Shown here: in pieces, positions 42,305 to 53,053 of the stretch
How positions within the stretch are numbered: position 1 is the stretch's first letter
Layout of the letters: each line of letters opens with the position of its first letter
DNA from: Anagrus nilaparvatae
Taxonomy: Eukaryota; Arthropoda; Insecta; Hymenoptera; Mymaridae
DNA: 64,000 bases
Assembly: GCA_022575985.1 (NCBI GenBank)
Contig: JAKSXM010000107.1
Coordinates: forward strand, 2,294,001 to 2,358,000
Direction: 5' to 3'
Notes under the pieces: generated by a model
What the model was told of the DNA's origin: nothing
Databases searched by the model: none
Seen by the model: the letters and a program-made list of their open reading frames with translations, nothing else
Translations under genes and position numbers: made by a program

Positions 42305-42840
42305 TGTAGGATTCGGGTCAACCTGAAGATAATTATTAGTTAATTATTGATTATAATTTGATTTAATTTTACATTGTATTTTTATGTTGTATGAGAATCT
42401 TTCTAGAAGTAGTTGTACGTTAAAGTCAAGATGTTTCCGGTGTCATATGGTGTGTTTTCTGTAGTGTCTGTATCGTATGATATTTTAATGTATGGAAGTT
42501 TCTAGGTTTTAATTGTCGTTAGTTTTTATAGAAAGAACGAATGTTAAGTAGCTAGAAAATTCGAGAATAGAACGATCTAGAAAGGATATTAAAATGTATA
42601 AAAGCTGCAGGATTTTGGTCGTGGGAGTCAGTTGTTCGGCAGTTGTTCGTCAGTTGTACTGTATTTGGCATGTAGTCTGTTGCGTGTAGTATGCTGTTTG
42701 TAGTACTTAAAATAGTAATGTTAAAAATGTAGTCTTTAAATTGAATGTTGCTGTATCAATAAATATGTTGTGTTGTTTTACTTTTTAAATTAAATAAAAA
42801 TTGTTGCTAATTATTTGAAAATACTAAGCCCATTCCTACA
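42305..42840 (+). repeat. 5' LTR
   Basis: Starts TGTAGGATTCGGG, ends CATTCCTACA, with terminal TGTAG/CTACA. It contains a TATA box, an initiator and AATAAA polyadenylation signals near 42753. Confidence 0.9.
42597..42633 (+). promoter_or_regulatory. LTR core promoter: TATA box plus TCAGTT initiator
   Basis: TATAAAAG at 42597-42604 and TCAGTT at 42628-42633 are 31 bp apart, placing the initiator A at 42630. This matches the arthropod TATA-Inr arrangement and predicts the start of the R region. The same pair is present in the 3' LTR (about 45292-45328). Confidence 0.7.
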
Positions 42841-42842
42841 AA

Positions 42843-42862
42843 TTGGGGGCCCATACCGGAAT
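42843..42862 (+). other. Candidate primer-binding site
   Basis: TTGGGGGCCCATACCGGAAT starts 2 bp after the left LTR. The TGGGGGC start resembles proline-tRNA-type primer-binding sites; the tRNA itself was not checked. Confidence 0.5.
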
Positions 42863-43246
42863 AGCAATATTCTAAATACGGAAAAGGCCTAGCGTTTTCA
42901 AAGGTGAAAAATAAGTTCCTGGAGTATATATAAGACCGCAAGGAGGCGAAGTTTTATTTTTTGCTATGGTGAAGCTGTACCTTGGAGTAAGTACTTAGGA
43001 ACTTATATATGGGACGCAGGTGGTCCTAAGGAGAAGACGACGCTGCAGGAGTTTGTAATCCCGAGAAGGTGTTTCGGCAGGGAGTCCCGGTTCCCGTAGG
43101 AGGTGGATACCGACAGGAGTAGCTAGTGTCTGCAGGTGGCGGTCACTGGTAAAGTGGATTTATAAGCTGCAGGAGGTTGCGGCGCTGTTAAGATTGTGTC
43201 GTTACGGTTGCATCGTTGCTGAGGGTGCATCGTTATTAAGGTTGCA

Positions 43247-43248
43247 TA

Positions 43249-43291
<43 letters not shown>
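43247..43291. repeat. (TA)n microsatellite in the gag leader
   Basis: About 21 TA units inside the 5' leader. The leader (42863-43499) also has several GCAGGTGG and GCAGGAG words like those in the 3' repeat block. Confidence 0.9.
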
Positions 43292-43295
<4 letters not shown>

Positions 43296-43499
43296 TGCAT
43301 ATTTTGAGGTAAGTGACTATATTAATATAAGGGGATATACTAAGGCAATCTGGAGTGTTCAATTAAGTCGGGAAAGGCTGTATTAAAGAGAGTACAACCG
43401 TTACGTGCAGCGAAATCGTCTGTTGTAAAGGCGCAGCGGGAAAGGAGCGCGAGGAAAAGGGTTAAAAAAAATATAGCTTACGGTGTAGAAGAAACTATA

Positions 43500-44294
43500 A
43501 TGAACGAATTAAATAATGACGATATAACCCAATTACAGGCGCAAGTTCAGCAGCTTATGGAGCAGATGGAAAATCTGCTTGCTGAAAATAAAAGGCTTAA
43601 GGAGAGGCAGGTTTCAAGGGAATCTTCGGTAGAAAATGGAAGAGGTGCGATTCAATCAATGCAACCGCAGTTCCAGGAGCCAGCTTTGCAAAAGGTATCG
43701 TTAAGGGATGCGGCGGATACATTGCCAAAATATCAAGGTGACAATCCAATGAAGCCCGTTAAGGAGTGGACGCGGGCAGTGGCGCATAAAATTACGGCGT
43801 TCAGGTGGTCGCAGCTAGAAGGTTATATTGCAGCGGTAGGCGCGCTGGAAGGAATAGCCAAAAAATGGGCTGAAATCCACTCTGAAATCAACACTTGGGA
43901 GGTGCTTAAAGAAGAAATTGAACGTGAATTCAGTTCGAAGACTTCACCGGCACAAATTTATGAGCGGATGTCAACTCGCAGGCGCAAGAAAGGAGAAGCA
44001 CCGATGGACTTTTTTTTCGAAATGAAGGCCTTGGGGCGTCAAGCAGCTATGCAAGAGAGAGATGTCATTCGTTACATCATAAAAGGGGTAACGGACGACG
44101 AACGGCTACAGGTGATGTTGTGCGCTGCAAGAAATTATGAAGAGCTACGCGATCGTTTAGAATTCATGGGAAATTCTTTGACGGCCCCAGGGGTAAGAAA
44201 AAATAATAATAATTATAATAATCAGACAGAAATAGTTAAAGAAGACGATGGAGCAGAAACTTGGAAAACACAGGTGGCGATTTCCGAAGAATAA
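43500..44294 (+). CDS. gag: Gag-like protein of LTR retrotransposon
   Basis: 264 residues from the ATG at 43500. Residues 8-45 form a heptad-rich coiled coil (LQAQVQQLMEQMENLLAENK). Residues about 75-230 resemble the retrotransposon Gag capsid domain: LPKYQGD, W-containing helices (VKEWTRAV, AKKWAEIHSEI), LKEEIEREFSS and the FFEMKALGRQAAMQERDVIRYIIKG block. There is no CCHC zinc knuckle, and the C-terminus is Asn-rich then acidic. The product would assemble the particle that packages the element RNA. The codon composition is more GC-rich than the surroundings. No frame continues into a pol gene. Confidence 0.8.
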   Translation: MNELNNDDITQLQAQVQQLMEQMENLLAENKRLKERQVSRESSVENGRGAIQSMQPQFQEPALQKVSLRDAADTLPKYQGDNPMKPVKEWTRAVAHKITAFRWSQLEGYIAAVGALEGIAKKWAEIHSEINTWEVLKEEIEREFSSKTSPAQIYERMSTRRRKKGEAPMDFFFEMKALGRQAAMQERDVIRYIIKGVTDDERLQVMLCAARNYEELRDRLEFMGNSLTAPGVRKNNNNYNNQTEIVKEDDGAETWKTQVAISEE

Positions 44295-44399
44295 GTTTAA
44301 ATATCCTATTAAGAAGAAAAATTTAGGACATTGGTGGTCCTAATCAAAGGCGTAATCAAGGAGTATGCAAGAGCAGGTGTACTGATAGGTAACGGAAGC

Positions 44400-44910
44400 T
44401 ATGCAGGTGGTAGTTTCCATAAAGGTGCTTTGGGTATTGCGTAGGTGGCAATTCCCATTAAAAAAAAAAAAAAAAAAAAAAAAGGAGTTTTATGGTTTTT
44501 ACAGGTGGTAATTGCCGTAAACAAAGGAGATGGAGGCTACGTAGGTGGTGGTCCCCATAAAGAAGCTTTGGGCAAAGCGTAGGTGGCATTTCCCAAAAGG
44601 TGGTAGTTTCCATAAAGGTGCTTTGGGTATTGCGTAGGTGGCAATTCCCATTAAAAAAAAAAAAAAAAAAAAAAAGGAGTTTTATGGTTTTTACAGGTGG
44701 TAATTGCCGTAAACAAAGGAGATGGAGGCTACGTAGGTGGTGGTCCCCATAAAGAAGCTTTGGGCAAAGCGTAGGTGGCATTTCCCAAAAAGGAGTTTTA
44801 TGGTTTTTACAGGTGGTAATTACCGTAATCAAAGGAGATGGAGGCTACGTAGGTGGTGGTCACCATAAAGGAGCTTTGGGCATTGCGCAGGTGGCATTTC
44901 CCATAAAAAG
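44400..44910. repeat. Tandem repeats between gag and 3' LTR (~193 bp unit)
   Basis: Two full units (about 44407-44599 and 44600-44792) and a partial third. Each contains GGTGGTAGTTTCCATAAAGG, a 23-24 base A-run and ATGGAGGCTACGTAGGTGGT. The words GTAGGTGGCA/TTTCCC recur several times within a unit. The A-runs have expanded to similar length in both copies, pointing to very recent duplication. The following 44911-44999 stretch lacks a convincing polypurine tract. Confidence 0.85.
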
Positions 44911-44999
44911 AAGGTCAATCCAGACAATGATGATGCCTGGGATGATGATGGCAAAGAAGGTGTCCACCTGGGGCAGGCGGACAGTCAGGACGGCCGAAC

Positions 45000-45535
45000 T
45001 GTAGGATTCGGGTCAACCTGAAGATAATTATTAGTTAATTATTGATTATAATTTGATTTAATTTTACATTGTATTTTTATGTTGTATGAGAATCTTTCTA
45101 GAAGTAGTTGTACGTTAAAGTCAAGATGTTTCCGGTGTCATATGGTGTGTTTTCTGTAGTGTCTGTATCGTATGATATTTTAATGTATGGAAGTTTCTAG
45201 GTTTTAATTGTCGTTAGTTTTTATAGAAAGAATGAATGTTAAGTAGCTAGAAAATTCGAGAATAGAACGATCTAGAAAGGATATTAAAATGTATAAAAGC
45301 TGCAGGATTTTGGTCGTGGGAGTCAGTTGTTCGGCAGTTGTTCGTCAGTTGTACTGTATTTGGCATGTAGTCTGTTGCGTGTAGTATGCTGTTTGTAGTA
45401 CTTAAAATAGTAATGTTAAAAATGTAGTCTTTAAATTGAATGTTGCTGTATCAATAAATATGTTGTGTTGTTTTACTTTTTAAATTAAATAAAAATTGTT
45501 GCTAATTATTTGAAAATACTAAGCCCATTCCTACA
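45000..45535 (+). repeat. 3' LTR
   Basis: Same length as the 5' LTR. One visible difference (AGAACGAATG in the 5' copy, AGAATGAATG here). Confidence 0.9.
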
Positions 45536-45649
45536 CATATTTGAACTAAATTTTATTGAAAATCTTTTTATTGAAAAAAAATTTTTAAATTTGAAAATAA
45601 TTATTTTGGGTAAAAAAATTTTTTGGAAGGTATATAATTCTAATAGGGA

Positions 45650-46623
45650 TCAAAGGAAAAATATTTTTTTATATAAGAATTTTTGAGTTCTAATTAGTAA
45701 TATGTTATATATTCGTCTTCTAACTCGTTTTTTTATCAGATTGATAGTGTTTTTTAAAAAATATTTTAAATGTTGAGTGTCTTGTTTGCGATTAAGAGTT
45801 TTTTTATGGATTTGAATATGTGTCATTTCGGAGAAGGTTCTTTTGTAATAATTTGATTCGGTATCTATTATAGTCGTTTCGTTAAAGTCAAAATTGTGAT
45901 TGGTGCTTAATTGATGTTTGTAAAAAACGGAATCTTTGTGTTTATTATCATAGTCTGTTTTATGCTCTTTAATACGTTTTCTTAATTTACGCTCTGATTG
46001 GCCTATATATACGTAGTCACAGTTTTTACATTTAATTTTGTAAACAATGTCCCTAGTTTCCATTTTTTCAAGTTTATCTTTTCCGAGTTTAATAAGGTTA
46101 TTGAATTTATTGATATTTTTGTTGATTATCACGTTGAGATTTTTAAAATTTTTAATAATATTTTGATTTAAGTATTTATAAAAGGGTAATATTAACCAAT
46201 CTATTGAATTTACTTTGTCGTTGTTTTGTACATTATTTTTTAAATGACAAATTTGTTTAGTAATGTATTTATTTATGAAATCCGACGGGTAATTATTGCA
46301 AATCAAAAATTTTTTTGCAATTTGAATATTATCATGTTGGAATTTTTTATCTGACAAAAGTATACAATTATCGATTAAGTTATACACCATTGCTATTTTT
46401 TGGTGGGTTGGATGGTGAGAATGAAAATTTAAATAGCGTCCTGAGTAGGTATTTTTGCGATACCAATTGGTAAAAGCAAAAGAATTATTGTTTCTGTAAA
46501 TTTTTATATCAAGAAAATTTATGCAATGATCAGAAATATCTTCATTTTCTATTGTGAATTTGATATCTGAATTGTAATTATTAAAAGTACTAGTAAGAAT
46601 TAATGAACCATATTTTTGATAAA
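45650..46623 (-). pseudogene. Penelope-like RT C-terminus with GIY-YIG endonuclease
   Basis: The frame is open from about 46623 to the stop at 45650 (roughly 324 codons); the first ATG is at 46390 but the homologous frame starts earlier. The N-terminal part contains the INFLDIKIY and WYRKNTYSGRYL blocks and MVYNLIDNCILLSDKKF, the same order as in the element at 19415. The C-terminal part is a GIY-YIG nuclease: IVYKIKCKNCDYVYIGQSERKLRKRIKEH. The catalytic RT YVDD region is missing, so the copy is dead. It belongs to a different lineage from the 19.4 kb copy. Confidence 0.82.
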
Positions 46624-46930
46624 TTCCACATCACTGAATTTTTCGAAGGTCCTTTTATTTGTCAAAAACATTGTTACAAAATGATTTATTCAGTCAATCC
46701 AATGTAACAGTACACTGAGCAGAGGAATAATATACCAAATTCAAAATTAAATATTTAGAGAATGAATTAAACCTTTTAAATTATTATTTTTTAAGGATGC
46801 AAGTTGTTTTTTATCTTATCACCGCAGCAACTGAGTGTTTGAAGATTTTCGTTCATTAAAAATGCAATATTAAATAAAAGCTGTTAACTATTATATCGCG
46901 AGATAAGAACAGAAAAATGCATGCAGGTGA

Positions 46931-47158
46931 CTTGCATGCGTATTACAGCCAGTTACACAGAAATAAAAATTCAGTTTCAAAAACATTTTTTTATTACATA
47001 ATTGTATTTAAAACTCTGTGACCGGTCATTATTAGATTTTTTTTCTAATAATACATCATGATTTTTTAAAACTAAATATTTTAACTGGTCTAAAAAAAAT
47101 AAAAGCATTTATATATTACCTATCTTTTATTATCCGAGTAAATTAAACTTTTACTATA
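46931..47158. repeat. Dispersed repeat family C, copy 2, left part
   Basis: Same orientation match to 1-235. The stretch 46624-46930 before it holds nothing recognisable. Confidence 0.7.
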
Positions 47159-47159
47159 C

Positions 47160-48297
47160 GAGCATTTATTTTAAAATTGATACTTAACTCGAGCCTGGAA
47201 TCGTAAATTTTTTTTTTGAGGGCACACCTGAACGACCCTTGTTTTTGTGAAGTTTGAACCCTCAGGAAGTCGAAAAAAGTCGTGAACAAGGATTCGGTGA
47301 TAGGTGCCAAAAAGATTTTTTCACTTTTATGTCAGAAACCGTGTTTTTCGTATCTGAGCTACCCCAAATTTTTAAAATAACCTTTTAGGTAAATAAAATT
47401 AAAAAAAAATAGATAAAAAATCTGATTGCCAGGGAAAAACCACTCCAGAAGAAAAAAAAACTTATCGTTTTCCGATGAAATTTAGCCAAGTTATCGTCAA
47501 TTTAAGATTTTGCTCAAATTCGGGTTAAAAAAGATTGAGATTTTATTGAAAAAAGCCTGTTTCGGAACTTTAAAAATGCATTACTCGCTTGATTTTCATC
47601 GTAAAATAATAATTTTTTTTTTTAAATCGATTAATTTTTCCCTGGCAATTCATTTCTTTAAGAAAAAAAATCATTTTTTATGACCAAATTTCAATTTTTA
47701 GGTCAAAAGCCTTTGAAAACTGTAAGTAGCAAGATTTACTTAATACAGCTTTTGACCTAAAAATTGAAATTTGGTCATAAAAAATGATTTTTTTCTTAAA
47801 GAAATGAATTGCCAGGGAAAAATTAATCGATTTAAAAAAAAAAATTATTATTTTACGATGAAAATCAAGCGAATAATGCATGTTTAAAGTTTAGAAACAG
47901 GCTTTTTTCAATAAAATTTCAATCTTTTTTAAGACAAATTTGAGCAAAATCTTAAATTGACGATAACTTGGCTAAATTTCATCGGAAAAAGATAAGTTTT
48001 TTTTTCTTCTGGAGTGGTTTTTCCCTGGCAATTAGATTTTCTTATCTATTTTTTAAAATTTTATTTGCCTAAAAAGTTATTTTAAAAATTTGGGGTAGCT
48101 CAGATACGAAAAACACGGTTTCTGACATAAAAGTGAAAAAATCTTTTTGGCACCTATCACCGAATCCTTGTTCACGACTTTTTTCAACTTCCTGAGGGTT
48201 CAAACTTCACGAAAACGAGGGTCGTTCCGGTGTGCCCTCAAAAAAAAAATTTACGATTCCAGGCTCGAGTTAAGTATCAATTTTAAAATAAATGCTC
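47160..48297. mobile_element. 1,138 bp fold-back element with ATAC duplication
   Basis: The left end GAGCATTTATTTTAAAATTG is complemented at the right end, and the arms (about 545 bp) are near-perfect complements up to a spacer around 47710-47750. ATAC flanks both ends (47156-47159 and 48298-48301). A 67-codon ORF near the centre is a by-product of the arm sequence. The 4 bp duplication does not assign a superfamily on its own. Confidence 0.85.
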
Positions 48298-48301
48298 ATA
48301 C

Positions 48302-48390
48302 ACTTTAAAAACATATTGCTTTAATTTATAAGTAAGTTTTCAAGCAAGTAATCAAAACTTTTCCCAGCCCTTACATGGTCAAAAATTAAT
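48302..48390. repeat. Dispersed repeat family C, copy 2, right part
   Basis: Matches 7738-7842. Confidence 0.65.
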
Positions 48391-49320
48391 AAAAATAAAA
48401 ATATATGCAAATTATCTTAAAATTTCATGAAAAAAAAATTGATTATAATGACATGTAATAAGTTATATTTTCACAGTGTAAGATTTTCAAAGGCATACAG
48501 TGCTGTGTGTCAAATCAGTTATAAAGAATAAAGAATAAAGCTCCTTGGAGTAATTCGAGCATTATACAATCCTAAAAATTTAATATAATATTATTAACTT
48601 CTCTGTATATATTCACTTATTATTTATTATGTTAATTATAGCTATTTATTAAACAAAGGATAAAATAATGGTTTCGGCTTTGCATGCAGTTGTAAGCACA
48701 AGCGAGCTTAGCGAGCGAATGCAGACAGCATGCAAAAGTCGAACGTCATATTTTTTCCTGTGATCGGGAATATAGTTTTACATATAATGGGCAAAAAAGC
48801 CGCCTCCCTAGGGGAGAAAATAGGCTTTTTTTGCCCTAAACATGTAAAGTATAATTACATTGCAGTAATGAATTTGAAGAAAATTTTTAGATACTTAGAC
48901 TACAATACTATACTAAGTCTAATTTATTAGCTTTCTCTTTCTGCCAAAACGTTTTGATAGAAAATCTGCACAAATAACTTTTACATATATAATTTAGGAG
49001 AAGAATTTTTTTTAGCACTTCTGATATTAGCATATTCATTGATGTGTACAAATTATCAAGAAGATAATTTCAGTGAAACTAATAGTTTTAAACATAAATT
49101 TTTTTAACTTCGTGACAGAGAATTCAAATGTTACTAAAAATGCAAATGTTACTAAAAGAAATTGTTCAAAAATGTAATTATTATAGAGCGAAGCTCTTCC
49201 TTACTGGATGCAAAAATCGTCACTTTGTGGGCATGATACAGCAAAAACGATCAATCGGATTGCTTTCATTTTTTAAAACTAAGTTTTTTTTATCGAGTTG
49301 ATGATCCCTATTTTTTTTTG
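48391..49320. other. Intergenic DNA with short hairpins
   Basis: Two hairpin-like motifs: GGGCAAAAAAGCC with GGCTTTTTTTGCCC (48789-48836), and a GCATGCA pair around GCGAGC words (48680-48740). No gene recognised. Confidence 0.45.
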
Positions 49321-49368
49321 ACCAAATTAGATATTTCTAAAGGCGTGTTTATTCTTGCATTTATGCTT

Positions 49369-49395
49369 CATACAGGTGAAAAACCTTATAAATGT
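49369..49395 (+). pseudogene. C2H2 zinc-finger linker remnant
   Basis: The 27 bases translate to HTGEKPYKC, the canonical linker between C2H2 zinc fingers with the first Cys of the next finger. No complete finger is readable on either side (the downstream frame goes into FFLLSHTK without the second Cys). Either a decayed fragment of a zinc-finger gene or, less likely, coincidence. The rest of 49320-49840 shows nothing else; an 84-codon minus-strand frame there has no family resemblance. Confidence 0.4.
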
Positions 49396-49845
49396 ATACG
49401 TTTTTTTTTGCTTTCACACACTAAATTAATTTTAAAACCAATATTTATATTTCAAAAATGTATCCCTATGTAAAAAATTCTCAATTTTCAGAATCTGATG
49501 TCAAAATTAAGATAAAATCTACCGGAAATTAAATATTTCGAGTCAAAGTTGGCCACTGAATAAAATCGGGGCATTGCTTATTAAGCATTATAAATAACAA
49601 GGAAGCAGCATATTTTTTTGAAAAAAGACACTGTCACATTTTAATAGTAGGGAAGAATTTTTAATTTCTCTCACAAGGGGAGACCGGAACCATTGGGTCG
49701 CCAAATTACAATCTATAGTTATGGATGACTTTAATATGTTAAAAAAACGCCCAAGATAGCCTCCGTTTATTCCAACGCGCCTTCTGGGCTTAGAAACACA
49801 GGGCTGAATGTTATAAAATAGGGTTTTTTCGAAATCTTCCATATA

Positions 49846-50506
49846 TAACGCTGTAACCTCGCAAATTAACCAAAATACTTCCGATTGGTCTCATTTTTTC
49901 CATATAAGTACTATCTTTTCATTTCCGTCATACGCAATGCTCCATCACCTATTCTCTCATCACTATAGTCAATAAACCAAATGCCTAATTTTGGACCCAA
50001 ACGACCAATTTTTTAAATTGCTGCCAAAATTGCAATTTTCAATAAAAATACGTCTTGTAGGTCTCAAAAATTTTGTACAAGTTCCAAGTTTCCAAAAATT
50101 TCTTTCTTCTTCTTTTAGCTTTAGGTGTTTCCAAGATATTACTTAACAAAGTTAGTGATAAAATATGATTTTTTTTAAAGAACTTTAAATTGAGACTCTT
50201 TCTTTAAATTATCATATCTGTTAAATAAATATTCAAAAAGAAAAGAGTAAAGCATTTTTCAAAACTTAGAGCTAATACAAAATTTTTAAGACCTACAAGA
50301 CCTATTTTTATTGAAAATTGCAATTTTGGCAGCAATTTAAAACATGGTCATTTCGGTCCAAAAATGAGCATTTGGTTTATTGACTATCGCGATAAAAGAA
50401 TAGATGATGGAGCATTGCGGGTAATGGTAATTAAAAGATGGTACTTTTACGGAAAAAATGAGACCAACCGGAAGTATTTTGGTTAATTTGCGACGTTACA
50501 GCGTTA
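49846..50506. mobile_element. 661 bp MITE, TA-flanked
   Basis: Ends TAACGCTGTAACCTCGCAAA and its near-complement; inverted similarity about 240 bp. TA flanks each side (49844-49845, 50507-50508), consistent with a Tc1/mariner-type target. The centre contains a further inner repeat. Confidence 0.75.
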
Positions 50507-50508
50507 TA

Positions 50509-50985
50509 GTTAAAACTCAAATGGGTTTTATAGATCTCATAATTTTTCACTCGTTCCTTTTGCTTCAGTTATTTTCGTGATATGGCTCAGTAAAGAAGGT
50601 ACTTAAAATTAGCTTTGATTAAAAAACCTTAAAGCAGGATTCTGAATTTAAATTTTCATATCTCACAAACAAATTATCAAAAAGAGATGAGTAAAGAATT
50701 TTTTAAAATTATAAGCTTGTAAAAAATTTTTTAAACCTGTAAAATTTATTTTTAGTCAAAAATGACAATTTTGGCAGCAATTTGAAAATTGGTTATTTTT
50801 GACTGAATATGGTCATTTAGTTTACTAATTAACTATAATGGTAAGAGAATTAGTGATAAAAAAATGCGGTTCATGGGGATCAAAAGCTGACAAAAAAAAA
50901 ATATGGCCTATTGGAAGGTATTTAGTTAAGTGACAAGGTACCAGCGTCATTTAGAAGATAGCCTAAAAACCCTATCTTTTTGCAT
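50509..50985. repeat. Diverged relative of the adjacent MITE
   Basis: Repeats the right half of the 49846-50506 element in the same order (AATTTTGGCAGCAATTTGAA, GGTCATTTAGTTTACT, GGCCTATTGGAAGGTATTT-like blocks) with many differences, so it is an older copy of the same family. Confidence 0.6.
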
Positions 50986-52109
50986 ATTAGGCCCAGGAGG
51001 CCCATTTAGGTATGTTGAGGATATAGGAGATGTTTTTTTAACTACAGAAATTACTTATATAAGATATGAAGAAAAAATATCGTCATGAGATGACATTGGT
51101 GATTCTTGAGTACATTTTAAGTGTATAAAGAAACTATAGTTATAATTATTAGATTTCCATTATATTGTTATAAAAGTATTTTTTCTTTAAATCTAACCAT
51201 TCAAGTGGCGACAATGTATGATCATGTTTTACTTTACAAGCTTACTAAATTAATTTAGCCTGGCTCTATGCGTAGATCATAAAAGACGAATTAAAAACAA
51301 TAGCGCTTATGTTCAAACTTTATTACGGCGCCCGTGACGAGCTCACGTACGACTAAGTGAAGTTACTGAACTTGGAAGCACTAATATACACGATGAGGTT
51401 TCTCTCTCTAATTTTTGACAAGACCTCAAATTGCTCCAAATCAATTGATTTATTTTCTCGAATATCTCGAAGTTCGATTAAGTTGTTTTATTCTAAAAAA
51501 AATTATAAATTAATAATAACCTGAATAAAAGGCGCAAGTACGGGCAGATCCGAGCCAGTCTGGAAGCCGTACCACACAGATCCGGCCGGATCTAAAAAAT
51601 TATGTGAGCGCTATATAGGCAATTTATTCTCAAACCGCATATTATGTGTCCCGGAGTTTCTTCCATACCAGTGCAGCACTTTATGTTAAAATTCGCGTAA
51701 ACAAAAAACTAAATAAAATATTTAATCAGAATTTAATTGACTTTAGTAAGAAAAATTACCATTTTTATATTTCAATAATACTTGAAGATTATTTAATTAA
51801 TATTAAAATAAATATATATATTGCTTTTTATGTTTAATGTTTTTAAAGGTTAGTTAGTGCTTTATGATGTATCTTCTTTTGTGTTAAATATGATTTAAGG
51901 TACATTAGCGGTCACAAGATTTTGACGGTATACAGCCGGTCATTTTTCGTTGAAGGTTAAATAAAAAAAAAATTGCGACAACGTCGCAGAATGTTTGTAA
52001 GGCTCGTTTCTTATTTACATGATTATTATTATAATATTATGCGTGTATTTTAAACAGTGACGTTGTCGCCTTAAAATTTTTATCGGTTTTTTATTTTTTC
52101 TAATTAAAA
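50986..52109. other. Intergenic DNA, no gene recognised
   Basis: A GC-richer island at 51520-51600 contains AGATCCGAGCC and AGATCCGGCCGGATCT (a 14 bp palindrome inside). A 63-codon reading from 51646 has no ATG and no family resemblance. GACAACGTCGC occurs near 51978 and its complement-like GCGACGTTGTC-type word near 52062, suggesting a weak inverted structure. Confidence 0.4.
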
Positions 52110-52400
52110 TATCTTTTATACGAAAAACACAATTTATTTAAAAATCGAATACTAGTTTCTTCAATAATTAATTTACATGGTGCTATTTTTTTTTTTAAAT
52201 CCATCGTTTAGTTTTGATATTGACAGAACATAAAAATCTCAAACCCCTGATTTTTGACTCAGCTCCTATGCTCGCAATGTATAAGGACTCAACTTTGGAG
52301 CTTTGTATTTCCTAAATGAAAAACACAATTTTCTTAAAAATTTTTTTTAATGTGTTTTATTATAACACGAAGCCCCTATAAAAATTATATCGATTTCTAT
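52110..52400 (+). repeat. Dispersed repeat family E, uninterrupted copy
   Basis: Reverse complement of 17280-17500 joined to 24311-24440. It is the empty-site reference for the 6.8 kb insertion there. Confidence 0.7.
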
Positions 52401-52528
52401 CGTGATCAAAATACACGCTAATCAACCTTAATGTAAAACGTTAATATTATTAAAAAAAAAAAAATAAAAAAAAAACTTTTGTGAAGCTAACGCTCAATCT
52501 AACAACATTATATTGTTAATATTATTAA

Positions 52529-53053
52529 GGAGGTTTATCCGTTAAAAAAAATAATAACAGAATGTAATAAAACGTGAATTGTATTAAAGTTTAAACATTT
52601 TTGAGCTAAAATCGACTTATTTTTACCTATGTCATCGACTTAATTAATTTTTTATTAATAAAATAAAAGTCGTATTTTAACATTGCGCTTATGGGAAAAT
52701 TTGTTTCGGCTTTATAAAAAGTAGGGTGCTAATAACACAGATCGATGAAACTTAATAAATCTGATAAATAATTACTTAAAGATTACATTCCCAATTAGTT
52801 TTACATACTTTATCGACTTTATTTTCGTAAAATTAATAAAAAACACGTAACATAACCAAAAAGCTCATTATTTTAGTGACGTTTTTTTAAATTCTATAAT
52901 ACTATGAGACTTTTTTTGGTAATATTCTTGGATTATTAATGGTTTTTTATAGTTTCTTTTCAATTAGTAGCTTCCAAAATAAACTTAAAAAAAAAAATTT
53001 ATGTCGGTAATCGTAATTCCTGCAAAAACGTAGTAAACCACGGATAAACCTCC
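52529..53053. mobile_element. 525 bp TTAA-flanked MITE
   Basis: Short inverted ends GGAGGTTTATCCGT and complement, flanked by TTAA on both sides (52525-52528, 53054-53057). TTAA targets are used by piggyBac and Kolobok elements. Its ends do not resemble those of the large transposon at 24491. Confidence 0.7.

Larger units (their letters stand above)
42305..45535 (+). mobile_element. Gag-only LTR retrotransposon (TR-GAG-like), 3.2 kb
   Basis: Two 536 bp LTRs (42305-42840 and 45000-45535) that differ at one position I could see flank a 2.16 kb interior. The interior contains a candidate primer-binding site directly after the left LTR, a long leader, one gag ORF and a block of tandem repeats. 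There is no protease, RT, RNase H or integrase, so it must be mobilised by a related autonomous element. The LTR similarity implies recent insertion. Flanks CATG/CATA give no clean duplication. Confidence 0.88.
41690..46623 (-). mobile_element. Penelope-like element fragment, split by an LTR retrotransposon
   Basis: The minus-strand RT/GIY-YIG frame lies at 45650-46623. The presumed 3' terminus with a CGAAACGTCAATAAA block sits at 41700-41745. The 3.2 kb LTR retrotransposon (42305-45535) separates them. The join of the two parts is inferred from order and strand. The copy is 5'-truncated: the frame is lost upstream of about 46623. Confidence 0.6.

Noticed and set aside
44458..44832. 124-codon minus-strand ORF with poly-Phe stretches opposite the LTR element repeats.
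   Set aside because: Arises from A-runs and the tandem 193 bp unit on the opposite strand; no domain.
43500..45000. Search for protease, RT or integrase after gag.
   Set aside because: No D-S/T-G, YxDD, HHCC or DDE-type motif in any frame; the interior is repeats, so the element is scored as gag-only.
51646..51700. Reading VSRSFFHTSAALYVKIR resembling a mitochondrial targeting peptide before a GTAAAC donor-like site.
   Set aside because: No ATG in frame, a stop shortly upstream, and no downstream exon that could be linked to it.
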